Assembly: GCA_030612705.1 (NCBI GenBank) | Contig: JAUWNI010000017.1 | Span: forward strand, 1 to 47,344 | Origin: Phycisphaerae bacterium | GTDB taxonomy: Bacteria > Planctomycetota > Phycisphaerae > UBA1845 > Fen-1342 | Reading direction: 5' to 3' | Length of the DNA stretch: 47,344 nucleotides | Part shown: positions 16,883 to 23,834 of the stretch, piece after piece | Numbering within the stretch: position 1 is the stretch's first letter | How the letters are laid out: each line of letters starts with the position of its first letter | The notes under the pieces: generated by a model | Databases searched by the model: none | The model's input: the letters and a program-made list of their open reading frames with translations, nothing else | Told to the model about the DNA's origin: nothing | Position numbers and translations under genes: made by a program

Positions 16883-18055
16883 CTATGGAAACGCCGCCTG
16901 GAGCGCGAGCATGGCGTAGGCGGTGGTCAGGGCCGGGTGTCCTTCCATCCAGCGGTCGGCTTCGTTGATCCAACTGCCGTCGTCGCGTTGGATATCGGTG
17001 AGTTTCTCGACGAGTTCCCGACGCCAATCGTGCTTGCGGCCGACGTGGTCGGCGACGACGTCTTCGCCCCAGGTTTGGAACGCCCGGCCAAACACGTGGT
17101 AGTAGTAGAAGAGACCCTGCTTCGATTGCCTGGCGGGCATGTTGGGGTTGAATTCGAGCGTCCAGTAGCGGCCGATCCAGTCCATCGCGGCCTTGACGCG
17201 CGGGTCGTCCTTGGCGAGGCCGGCATAGAGCATGCTCTTGAAACCGGCGTAGGTCATCGTGCCGTAGGAGCGCAGCTCTTTGCGGCCGTCGATCTCGATA
17301 AGTTCACCCTTGCTTTCGCCGCCATTGGCGGGCGTGTAGATAAAACCGCCTTGGTTCGAGCCCCGGGCGAACGGCTGATCGTTGGTTTCGCCGAGCATCT
17401 GGCAGCGTTGGATGAAAATGAGGGCTTTTTTGTAGGTCGGGTCGTCTTTGGGCAAGCCGCTGTCGTGCAGGGCTTCGAGCATGATTTGCGTATTGGAGAG
17501 GTCGGGGCGTTTGTGACGACCGTATCCGGCGCCGCCATACCAGGCGTCGTCGATCGATTTACCCTCGCCCTCGTCCCATTGGAGTTCCTTGAGGAATTGT
17601 TGGGCTTTGGCGATTTGTGGTTTGTATTGATCGTTTTTGAGGGAGGCGAACATCGACAGAGCGATGCTGGTTTCGTAATTTTTGAGCAATCCGTCGGCCG
17701 AGTAGATGCCGCCGTCGTCACGTTGGAAGCGGAGTACGAAGCGGATGCCGCGTTTAACGGCGGGGTGCTCGGGTCCGACGCTGGGTTCCTGGATCAATGC
17801 TTTGAGGACCAGGCTGGTAATGCCGGGGCCGGCTTGTGAGGCCCAGCCGCCGTCCTTTTCCTGAGCGGCCAGGAGATACCGAGCGCCGCGCCTCGTCAGG
17901 TCACGGGCTTTCTGTTTCAGGAGTTGGGACGAGAGCGGCTGTTTTTCGTCGTTGACCTGACCGACAACGGGGACAGTGATCAGCAACATGCACGCGGATG
18001 CGAGCAGTAGCTTCCCGCGCCCTCGCGGGCCGATGCTGTGATGTAAACGTTTCAC
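16883..18055 (-). CDS. Secreted prenyltransferase/squalene-oxidase-repeat protein
   Basis: 390 residues with a signal-like segment (KLLLASACMLLITVPVVGQ, about 15-33), then an alpha-alpha barrel of repeats. The repeats show QEKDGGWASQ, ITSLVLKALIQE, QRDDGGIYS, LSNTQIMLEAL, QRDDGSW and LTTAYAMLALQ, as in the prenyltransferase and squalene oxidase repeat family. The DxDD-type catalytic motif of squalene-hopene cyclases is not obvious, so enzymatic cyclisation is not claimed. The frame stays open to 18229, but that upstream part reads through a GTAGCGACC repeat and then the 81-bp repeat at 18183-18263. The GTG at 18055 gives a compact signal peptide; an ATG at 18142 is the alternative. Similar proteins are common and uncharacterised in planctomycetes. 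Confidence 0.75.
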   Translation of the reverse strand: MKRLHHSIGPRGRGKLLLASACMLLITVPVVGQVNDEKQPLSSQLLKQKARDLTRRGARYLLAAQEKDGGWASQAGPGITSLVLKALIQEPSVGPEHPAVKRGIRFVLRFQRDDGGIYSADGLLKNYETSIALSMFASLKNDQYKPQIAKAQQFLKELQWDEGEGKSIDDAWYGGAGYGRHKRPDLSNTQIMLEALHDSGLPKDDPTYKKALIFIQRCQMLGETNDQPFARGSNQGGFIYTPANGGESKGELIEIDGRKELRSYGTMTYAGFKSMLYAGLAKDDPRVKAAMDWIGRYWTLEFNPNMPARQSKQGLFYYYHVFGRAFQTWGEDVVADHVGRKHDWRRELVEKLTDIQRDDGSWINEADRWMEGHPALTTAYAMLALQAAFP

Positions 18056-18182
18056 GGCTCCACGGCCGGCGGGGGCGCCGGTCGCTACATGGGGCAGGCT
18101 CTCGTAGCTAAGTCCGCTGACATCATCAAGGTGTCTGAACATGCTGTTTTCTCTCTGATAAGTTTCCTGCTTCGTATGGGTC

Positions 18183-18263
18183 GGGTGGCCCATGGCTTTA
18201 GCCGTGGGGGACACGAATCGACCGTCCATTCGTGTCCCCCGCCGCTAAAGCGACGGGCCACCC
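18183..18263 (-). repeat. 81-bp hairpin repeat (GGGTGGCC...GGCCACCC), copy 1
   Basis: It begins GGGTGGCCCATGG and ends CGGGCCACCC. Internal arms GGGGGACACGAAT and ATTCGTGTCCCCC pair, and a CGGCTAAAGC-type segment follows. The copy at 43333-43413 is its reverse complement and has the same length. A 32-bp remnant lies at 26606-26637. Confidence 0.85.
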
Positions 18264-18324
18264 ACGCAGTGAGAAATCTTTGCGTGAAGTGATGAAACGA
18301 ATGGATAACAGTGTAGGGCATTCA

Positions 18325-18358
18325 CTATTAGCAATTATCTATTCGTTAGTTCTCAATC
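18325..18358. repeat. Degenerate heptad repeat (ATTCGT type)
   Basis: Successive heptamers of the form nnnTATT/nnCAATT (CACTATT, AGCAATT, ATCTATT, CGTTAGT, TCTCAAT) keep a 7-bp phase. It ends at the 3' edge of the minus-strand metallopeptidase gene. A similar array begins at 18830. Confidence 0.5.
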
Positions 18359-18727
18359 GTACCCGAGTTCGGTCAGGTGGTCTTCATCGAGGCCGAAGTG
18401 GTGGCCGATTTCGTGCAGCAGCGTGATCCGGATTTCGTCGATCAGCTCGTTGCGCGTGCCGCACATCGCGCAAAGGTTGTCGCGGAAGATCAGGATGCGG
18501 TCCGGCAGGGGGGAGGCGGCCCGCTCAGGCCCCTTATCCTCGAGCGGCACGCCGACGTAGAGGCCGAGCAGGTCGTCCGTTTCTTCGTACTCTTTGAGCA
18601 AGGCCGCATCCGGTCGCGGCCGCACTTCGATCAGGACGTTTTCGATGTACGGTTTGAACTCGTCGGGGAGCTCGTCGAGGGCGGCCCGTGCCGCGCGGTC
18701 GAAATCGGCGTCGCTGACGTGTATCAT
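18353..18727 (-). CDS. Small zincin-like metallopeptidase-family protein
   Basis: 124 residues (MIHVSDADFDRAARAALDEL) with C-terminal HEIGHHFGLDED, an HExxH zinc motif followed by a downstream acidic residue. Pattern and size match the short bacterial metallopeptidase family PF06262 (DUF1025-type). The segment near residue 80 (DRILIFRDNL) is also typical. Cytoplasmic; substrate unknown. In frame, the gene could start at 18805, adding a hydrophobic stretch ISPAILLFLCGLLPTVV that would make a secreted form. That start would overlap the divergent sppA start, so the family-typical Met was chosen, though its ribosome site is weak. Confidence 0.75.
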   Translation of the reverse strand: MIHVSDADFDRAARAALDELPDEFKPYIENVLIEVRPRPDAALLKEYEETDDLLGLYVGVPLEDKGPERAASPLPDRILIFRDNLCAMCGTRNELIDEIRITLLHEIGHHFGLDEDHLTELGYD

Positions 18728-18786
18728 CCGGAACGATCCAGGAACAACAGTTGGTAACAAACCACACAAGAACAGGAGTATAGCCG

Positions 18787-19827
18787 GTGAAATACGGCAG
18801 ACCAAACGAATGTAATACGCGGCAACGTTCGGCGATTCGCAATTCGCTCTTCTTAATTTGCTATTCGCTATTCTTGACTCTCGCCGGCTGCACGCCGATG
18901 TCGTTTCTAATCACGCCGGTGCCGCGTGCGTACGATCTGGTCGAGCACGAACTCTCGCGCGACAGCATCTGGCACAACGACAAGATCGCGCTGGTCGACG
19001 TGGACGGCGTGCTGCGGAACGCGCGCGAGAAGTCGTTGTTGAGTCCGCCGGGGGATAACCCCGTTTCGGTCTTTAAGGAAAAGCTCGACAAGGCGGCGGG
19101 CGATCGCAACGTCAAGGCGATCGTGCTGCGGATCAATTCACCCGGCGGGGACGTGACCGCCAGCGACCTGATGTATATGGAACTGCTGCGTTTCAAGCGG
19201 GAGACCGGCAAGCCGGTGATCGCGTCAATGCTCGACGTGGGGGCTTCGGGTGCCTATTACATCGCGTGTGCCGCGGACAAGATCTACGCCCACCCGACGA
19301 CGATAACCGGCAGCATAGGCGTGATCATGGTGGCGCCGGATTTTTCCGGCACGATGAACAAGCTGGGTATCCGGGCGAACATCATCAAGAGCGCCGAGAT
19401 GAAGGACGCCGGCTCGCCGTTTCGCGAGATGAACGAAGAAGATCGGGCGTTGTTTCAGGTGATGATCGACGCGATGTATGAACGGTTTCTGCGGGTAGTC
19501 GCCGACGGTCGCGGCGGGATCGACGAACCACGCTTGAAGCGGCTGGCGGACGGGCGGGTATTCCTGGCGCCGGAGGCGAAGGAGGAGGGGTTGATCGACG
19601 AGTTGGGCACGCTGCACGACGCGCTGGCCGCGGCGAAAAAGGCCTCGGGGCTGGATGGAAAGCCGATCGTCGTAGTGGAATACGCCCGTCCACTCTCGCA
19701 TCGTCCGAACATTTACGCGCGTGCCGCCGACGTGCCGGTTCAGGTAAACCTGGTGAATGTCGAGTTGCCGACTTGGCTGAGGGGATCGTCGCCGAGGTTC
19801 ATGTATCTCTGGGCGCCGAGTTGGTAA
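18787..19827 (+). CDS. sppA: SppA-type signal peptide peptidase, lipoprotein form
   Basis: Serine-lysine protease of clan SK that degrades leftover signal peptides in the membrane. The 346 residues are the short form. They carry a lipobox LTLAGC (Cys35), INSPGGDVTASD near 117, catalytic Ser154 in VGASGAYYIA, the TGSIGVIM turn near 174, and the general-base Lys206 in SAEMKDAGSPFR. The GTG start follows AGGAG with an 8-base gap. The signal peptide core is a 7-residue repeat (IRNSLFL, ICYSLFL) encoded by a degenerate heptad DNA repeat, discussed in the findings. The C-terminal tail after residue 300 is divergent. Divergent from the small metallopeptidase. Confidence 0.88.
   Translation: MKYGRPNECNTRQRSAIRNSLFLICYSLFLTLAGCTPMSFLITPVPRAYDLVEHELSRDSIWHNDKIALVDVDGVLRNAREKSLLSPPGDNPVSVFKEKLDKAAGDRNVKAIVLRINSPGGDVTASDLMYMELLRFKRETGKPVIASMLDVGASGAYYIACAADKIYAHPTTITGSIGVIMVAPDFSGTMNKLGIRANIIKSAEMKDAGSPFREMNEEDRALFQVMIDAMYERFLRVVADGRGGIDEPRLKRLADGRVFLAPEAKEEGLIDELGTLHDALAAAKKASGLDGKPIVVVEYARPLSHRPNIYARAADVPVQVNLVNVELPTWLRGSSPRFMYLWAPSW
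18829..18882. repeat. Degenerate heptad repeat (ATTCGCT) inside the sppA 5' end
   Basis: Heptamers ATTCGCA, ATTCGCT, CTTCTTA, ATTTGCT, ATTCGCT, ATTCTTG in phase. Three units make 21 bp, giving a 7-residue repeat in the sppA frame. Confidence 0.75.
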
Positions 19828-19856
19828 GGCTGGAGCTCCGTCCCCGGCCCGAAAAG

Positions 19857-19913
19857 CAGAGCCGGGCCGTCCCCGGCCCGGATACCGGCGTGGGGACACG
19901 CCGGCTCCGCTGT
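19857..19913 (+). repeat. CAGAGCCGGGCCGTCCCCGG repeat, copy
   Basis: Same family as 4540-4594 (inverted) and 37648-37720. It contains GGGCCGTCCCCGGCCC and GGCGTGGGGACACGCC palindromes. A trailing GGGCCATCGCG is shared with the 37.7-kb copy. Confidence 0.75.
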
Positions 19914-19958
19914 GTGGGCCATCGCGAGGCGCGGACCGCTACGGGACTCATTTGACAG

Positions 19959-20915
19959 CTACCGCACATCCGTACTCGACGCCTCAAACGGTCCCTCGAT
20001 CAGCCTCGGCGCGTGCTCACGACGAACCTGGATCAACTCCGCCGCGATGCTCACCGCGATTTCGTTTACAGTTACCGCCCCGATCGAAAAGCCGATCGGC
20101 GTGTGTACGCGCTCGATCATCTCGCGTGGCACGCCGGCCTCCGCGAGGGCGTTCAGGATGGCCTTCGATTTCTTCCTGCTGCCCAACATGCCGACATACC
20201 CGGCCGGTCGCTGGACGACCGCCTCCAGCGCCTCCCGGTCCTGCCGATGCTCGCGGGTCGCGACGACAATGTAACAGCCGGCGTCGATCGGGTATTGCCG
20301 CAGGGCGTCAACGATATCGTCGACAACTAATTCAACACGCTCGTCGAAACGCTCACGCGACGCAACCTCCGCCCGGTCGTCGATCACCACGACGTGGAAA
20401 TTAAGACCGGCCGCCAGATTCGCAAGCGCCTGCCCGACATGACCGGCACCCGCAATCACCAACGTCGGCGGTACATCCACGTGCAAGCGATACTCCAGCA
20501 GCTTGCCGGCGTGCTCAACAACGATCGGCACCCGTGCCGGCTTGTGCCGGCGAATCAGCTCCAACGCCTCGGCAAACGGCTTGAGATTCGCGGCACTCGT
20601 GATAGACATAATGCCGATGGACATTCGTCCCCCGCAGGTTCCCACGCCGCCCATGATGTCGTCGTGGTCGAGCGATAGTTCGAGCAGCGCGGATCGGCCT
20701 TCCTCCATCAACTCGAGCGCGTCGTGTCGCACCTCCGTTTCCACCACGCCGCCGCCGACCGTGCCGATACTGCTCGAATCACTGCGCACCAGCATCGCCG
20801 CCCCCGGCACCTGCGGCACGGAGCCTTGCTTTTGCAGCACCACGCAAAGTGCGACCGCTCGGCCGCTTTCAACGTCCGCGACGATCGTTTCGAGGATTGA
20901 GATTAGATCGCTCAT
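19959..20915 (-). CDS. xdhC: XdhC/CoxI family molybdenum hydroxylase maturation protein
   Basis: Accessory factor that binds and sulfurates molybdenum cofactor and delivers it to xanthine-dehydrogenase-type enzymes. The 318 residues have an N-terminal XdhC/CoxI domain (ALCVVLQKQGSVPQVPGAAML, then IGTVGGGVVE, then GTCGGRMSI). A C-terminal Rossmann domain follows, with LVIAGAGHVGQALA near 148 and YVGMLGSRKK near 240. Start: the ATG at 20915 has GAGGG 6 bases upstream. A GTG at 20927 overlaps the TGA of xdhD and is the alternative. Either way it is coupled to xdhD. In genomes with the selenium-dependent hydroxylase such factors may also handle the labile selenium. Confidence 0.9.
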   Translation of the reverse strand: MSDLISILETIVADVESGRAVALCVVLQKQGSVPQVPGAAMLVRSDSSSIGTVGGGVVETEVRHDALELMEEGRSALLELSLDHDDIMGGVGTCGGRMSIGIMSITSAANLKPFAEALELIRRHKPARVPIVVEHAGKLLEYRLHVDVPPTLVIAGAGHVGQALANLAAGLNFHVVVIDDRAEVASRERFDERVELVVDDIVDALRQYPIDAGCYIVVATREHRQDREALEAVVQRPAGYVGMLGSRKKSKAILNALAEAGVPREMIERVHTPIGFSIGAVTVNEIAVSIAAELIQVRREHAPRLIEGPFEASSTDVR

Positions 20916-20923
20916 GTGTGCCC

Positions 20924-23566
20924 TCACTGCTTCAGGATCGCTCGCGCCGCGGGTGAGTCTTTCATCGGCAGACTCGTGCGGTGCACGCCGTCAAACGCTT
21001 CTAATGCACCCGCAACCGCCGGCGCCGTCGGCACCAGACCGATTTCACCCACGCCTCGGGCGCCGTAAGGCGTTTCCGGATCGGGCTCTTCGATAAAGAT
21101 AACCTCGGTCTCCGGCATGTGGTGCGCCCGCAAGACGTTCAGCGACCGAACGTCCTTGCTCTGAATGTGCCCGCCTTCGACGACGAACTCCTCCGTCAGC
21201 GCATAGCCGAGCCCCATGTGAATCGCACCTTCGATCTGCCCTTCGAGCATCGTCGGGTTCATCACCTTGCCCACGTCGTGTGCCGCGATCACCTTCTTGA
21301 GTGTCCCGTCATCATTGAGCGTGACTACCTGCGTCGCGAAGCCGTACGTCAGGTGCGTCTTCGGATCGGGCACGTCTGCTCCCAGCGGCGTGGTATACGT
21401 ACACGCATATTCGCCGCGAAACTGCCGACCGACGAGATCGTCCATCGTCTTCCCCGTATCCAGTTCCGCCTTGAGCCGCCGGGCGGCCTGTATGATCGCC
21501 AACCCGCCGAGCACCGTCGCCCGGCTCGCGGTGGTCGGCCCGCAGTTCACCTCCACCGACGTATCGGTGGTCGGCGCGAAAACCTCCGGCGGCAGCCCGG
21601 TCTCCTGGCACGCCGTCTGTATGCAGATCGTGAAGTAACCCTGCCCCATCTCGGTGAATCCGGTGCGAATCGAAACACGATCGGCCGACTCGACCACCAG
21701 CACCGCCTTGCCCTCGTCCGGCATCCCGCTACCGATCCCGACGTTCTTGATGCCGCAAGCGATGCCGGCGCACGCCGCGTTGCGATACGCGTCTTTGACC
21801 GCCAGCAACGTGAGTTTCAGCCCGAACGGCTTGTCGAGCTTCTGTCCGGTGCAGAAGCGGTCGCCGACGTCGAGCGCGTTACGCCAGCGCATTTCCCAGC
21901 CGTCGATGCCGGCTTTCGCGGCGAGCCGATCGAGACACCGCTCGACCGCGAACGTCGCCTGGTTCACCCCGAAGCCCCGCATCGCTCCGCCCGGCGGATT
22001 GTTCGTGTAGACCGCGAGCGACTCGACATCAACGTTCGGCACTTTATACGGCCCCGTCGCGTGCACCGCGGCCCGTTCGAGCACCTTCGCACCGACCGAC
22101 GCATACGCCCCCTTGTCGCCGATCATCCGCGCCCATACGCCGGTGATCCGCCCGCCGCCGTCGCAGCCGACCTTGATATGAATCTTGATCGGATGGCGTT
22201 TTGGATGCAGGCGAAAGCTCTCTTCACGCGCCAGCGTGCATTTCACGGGCGCATTGCAAAGCACCGATGCCAGCGCCGTCTGCGCCTGAATGCTGTTGTC
22301 TTCCTTCCCCCCGAACGCCCCGCCGTTGGATACAAGCTCAACCAGTACCTGCTCAACATCCCAACCCAGCACGGCGGCAATCTGCCGACGATCGTCAAAC
22401 ACCCCCTGCCCCTGACTGAGAACCCGCAGGCGTTGCCCCCCTTGACCCCTTCGCTCCGGAATCGCAACACAAGCCTCGGGTTCAAGATACATGTGCTCGA
22501 TGCGCTGCGTGCTATACGTGTCTTCGGCAACGTGAACGGATTCACGTAAGGCCTGCTCGGCGTCGCCGTGCTTGATCGTCGATCGTGACAGCAAATTCCC
22601 GCCCGGGTGAATCTTCGGTGCATCGGGTTTGAGCGCATCTTCCGGCGACGTGATCGGCTCGCGCACTTCGTACTCGACAACGATCCGCCGCACCGCCTCG
22701 CGCGCGGCACGTTGGTCATCGGCGACAACAATTGCAAGCATGTCACCCACGTAGCGTGTCTCCTCGCCAACCGCCACCAGAATCGGCCAATCCCGCTCGA
22801 GCAGCCCGATATAGCGCTCCCCAGGCACATCCTCGGCGGTGACGACTCGCCGCACACCCGGCACAGCCAGCGCCGGCGTGGGATCAATCGACTTCACCAA
22901 CGCGCGCGGATGATCGCTGAAGCACGGAGCGGCAAACAGCATCCCCTCGATCTGGATATCGTTGATATAACGAAAATCGCCCAACACCAACTGCCGCCCG
23001 CGATAACGGTCGAGCCGCGTCCCGACCTGCCCGCTCGTATCAGCCGCGGGCAATTCCCCGCCGCGGCGAAGACGCGCCAGCAGCTCGATTGCGTCAACGA
23101 TCTTCTTGTACCCCGTGCAGCGGCACAGGTGCGGCCGCAATTCTTTCCTGATCTCGTCGCGCGTAGGCTCCGGGTTTTTCTCTAGCAATGCCACCGACCG
23201 CATCGCGATCCCCGGAGTGCAATAGCCGCACTGCACTCCGCCGGCCCGAACGAACGAATCCGCCAACTGTTGCCGCGTCTGCTCCGACAAACCTTCCAAC
23301 GTCGTCACGCTATGCCCGGCGACGCGCGTCGCCTTCGTAACGCACGACAGCCGCGGTCGCCCGTCGATCAGCACCGTGCAGCACCCGCACGCCCCCTGGG
23401 GCGCACAGCCATTCTTCGGCGAAATAATGCCGAAGTCGTCGCGCAGCACGTCCAGCAGCGAACGCTCCGGATCGACGTCAAGCGAAACCGAACGCCCATT
23501 CAGCGTAAACGAGATTGTTTCCTTCACGCGGCCATGTGCAGCAGTATCGTCGGGCTTTCCCATCAT
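20924..23566 (-). CDS. xdhD: Molybdenum hydroxylase XdhD-like (2Fe-2S plus molybdopterin domains fused, no FAD domain)
   Basis: An 880-residue xanthine-dehydrogenase-family enzyme. Domain order: plant-type 2Fe-2S cluster (CAPQGACGCC near 54-63), helical 2Fe-2S cluster (CGYC near 112, HLCRC near 147), then the molybdopterin domains from about 190. These show SNGGAFGGKED near 422, GGAMRGFGVNQ near 526 and GARGVGEIGLVPTAPA near 845, the last holding the predicted catalytic Glu. There is no FAD-binding domain between, as in E. coli XdhD and the selenium-dependent xanthine dehydrogenases but unlike classical XdhABC. No UGA selenocysteine is needed: selenium in this group is a non-peptide ligand. 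With xdhC downstream and ygfK divergent, a role in xanthine/purine hydroxylation is likely. Substrate is inferred. Confidence 0.88.
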   Translation of the reverse strand: MMGKPDDTAAHGRVKETISFTLNGRSVSLDVDPERSLLDVLRDDFGIISPKNGCAPQGACGCCTVLIDGRPRLSCVTKATRVAGHSVTTLEGLSEQTRQQLADSFVRAGGVQCGYCTPGIAMRSVALLEKNPEPTRDEIRKELRPHLCRCTGYKKIVDAIELLARLRRGGELPAADTSGQVGTRLDRYRGRQLVLGDFRYINDIQIEGMLFAAPCFSDHPRALVKSIDPTPALAVPGVRRVVTAEDVPGERYIGLLERDWPILVAVGEETRYVGDMLAIVVADDQRAAREAVRRIVVEYEVREPITSPEDALKPDAPKIHPGGNLLSRSTIKHGDAEQALRESVHVAEDTYSTQRIEHMYLEPEACVAIPERRGQGGQRLRVLSQGQGVFDDRRQIAAVLGWDVEQVLVELVSNGGAFGGKEDNSIQAQTALASVLCNAPVKCTLAREESFRLHPKRHPIKIHIKVGCDGGGRITGVWARMIGDKGAYASVGAKVLERAAVHATGPYKVPNVDVESLAVYTNNPPGGAMRGFGVNQATFAVERCLDRLAAKAGIDGWEMRWRNALDVGDRFCTGQKLDKPFGLKLTLLAVKDAYRNAACAGIACGIKNVGIGSGMPDEGKAVLVVESADRVSIRTGFTEMGQGYFTICIQTACQETGLPPEVFAPTTDTSVEVNCGPTTASRATVLGGLAIIQAARRLKAELDTGKTMDDLVGRQFRGEYACTYTTPLGADVPDPKTHLTYGFATQVVTLNDDGTLKKVIAAHDVGKVMNPTMLEGQIEGAIHMGLGYALTEEFVVEGGHIQSKDVRSLNVLRAHHMPETEVIFIEEPDPETPYGARGVGEIGLVPTAPAVAGALEAFDGVHRTSLPMKDSPAARAILKQ

Positions 23567-23639
23567 TATTCACCACCCACATTCTACGAGCCCGCGCAAC
23601 CAACCCGCAATCCGCCGAGCCGCATATCATTTCAAGCGG

Positions 23640-23727
23640 CAAATCAGAGCCCGAAGCGCGAGCGAGGGTCTCAACCGTGAAGGCGCAGTGGAAAAAGACC
23701 CTCGCTCGCGCTTCGGGCTCTGATTTG
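23640..23727. repeat. Perfect 31-bp inverted repeat between xdhD and ygfK
   Basis: Left arm 23640-23670 (CAAATCAGAGCCCGAAGCGC, then GAGCGAGGGTC) is the exact reverse complement of 23697-23727, with a 26-base loop. The arm is the dispersed CCCGAAGCGC-GAGCGAGG motif. It sits in the 268-bp divergent promoter region of xdhD and ygfK, so it could affect expression, but it also belongs to a repeat family. Confidence 0.9.
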
Positions 23728-23834
23728 GCAAAACGTCCGGTGTGTCGCGCACCAGATATAACGTTCGCCGACAGGCACGCTTGTTTTGATCCGGCCAACG
23801 CCTTACATTCGCCCCATGTAAAGGCGACAGTGCG

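Noticed and set aside
16814..17839. 341-residue plus-strand open frame
   Set aside because: Antisense to the prenyltransferase-repeat gene; composition of a shadow frame.
21119..22549. 476-residue plus-strand open frame
   Set aside because: It lies antisense to xdhD, is rich in Arg/Pro/His as expected of high-GC shadow frames, and has no motif or ribosome site.
20924..23566. Selenocysteine in the XdhD-like protein
   Set aside because: No in-frame UGA; selenium in this enzyme group is a non-peptide cofactor ligand.
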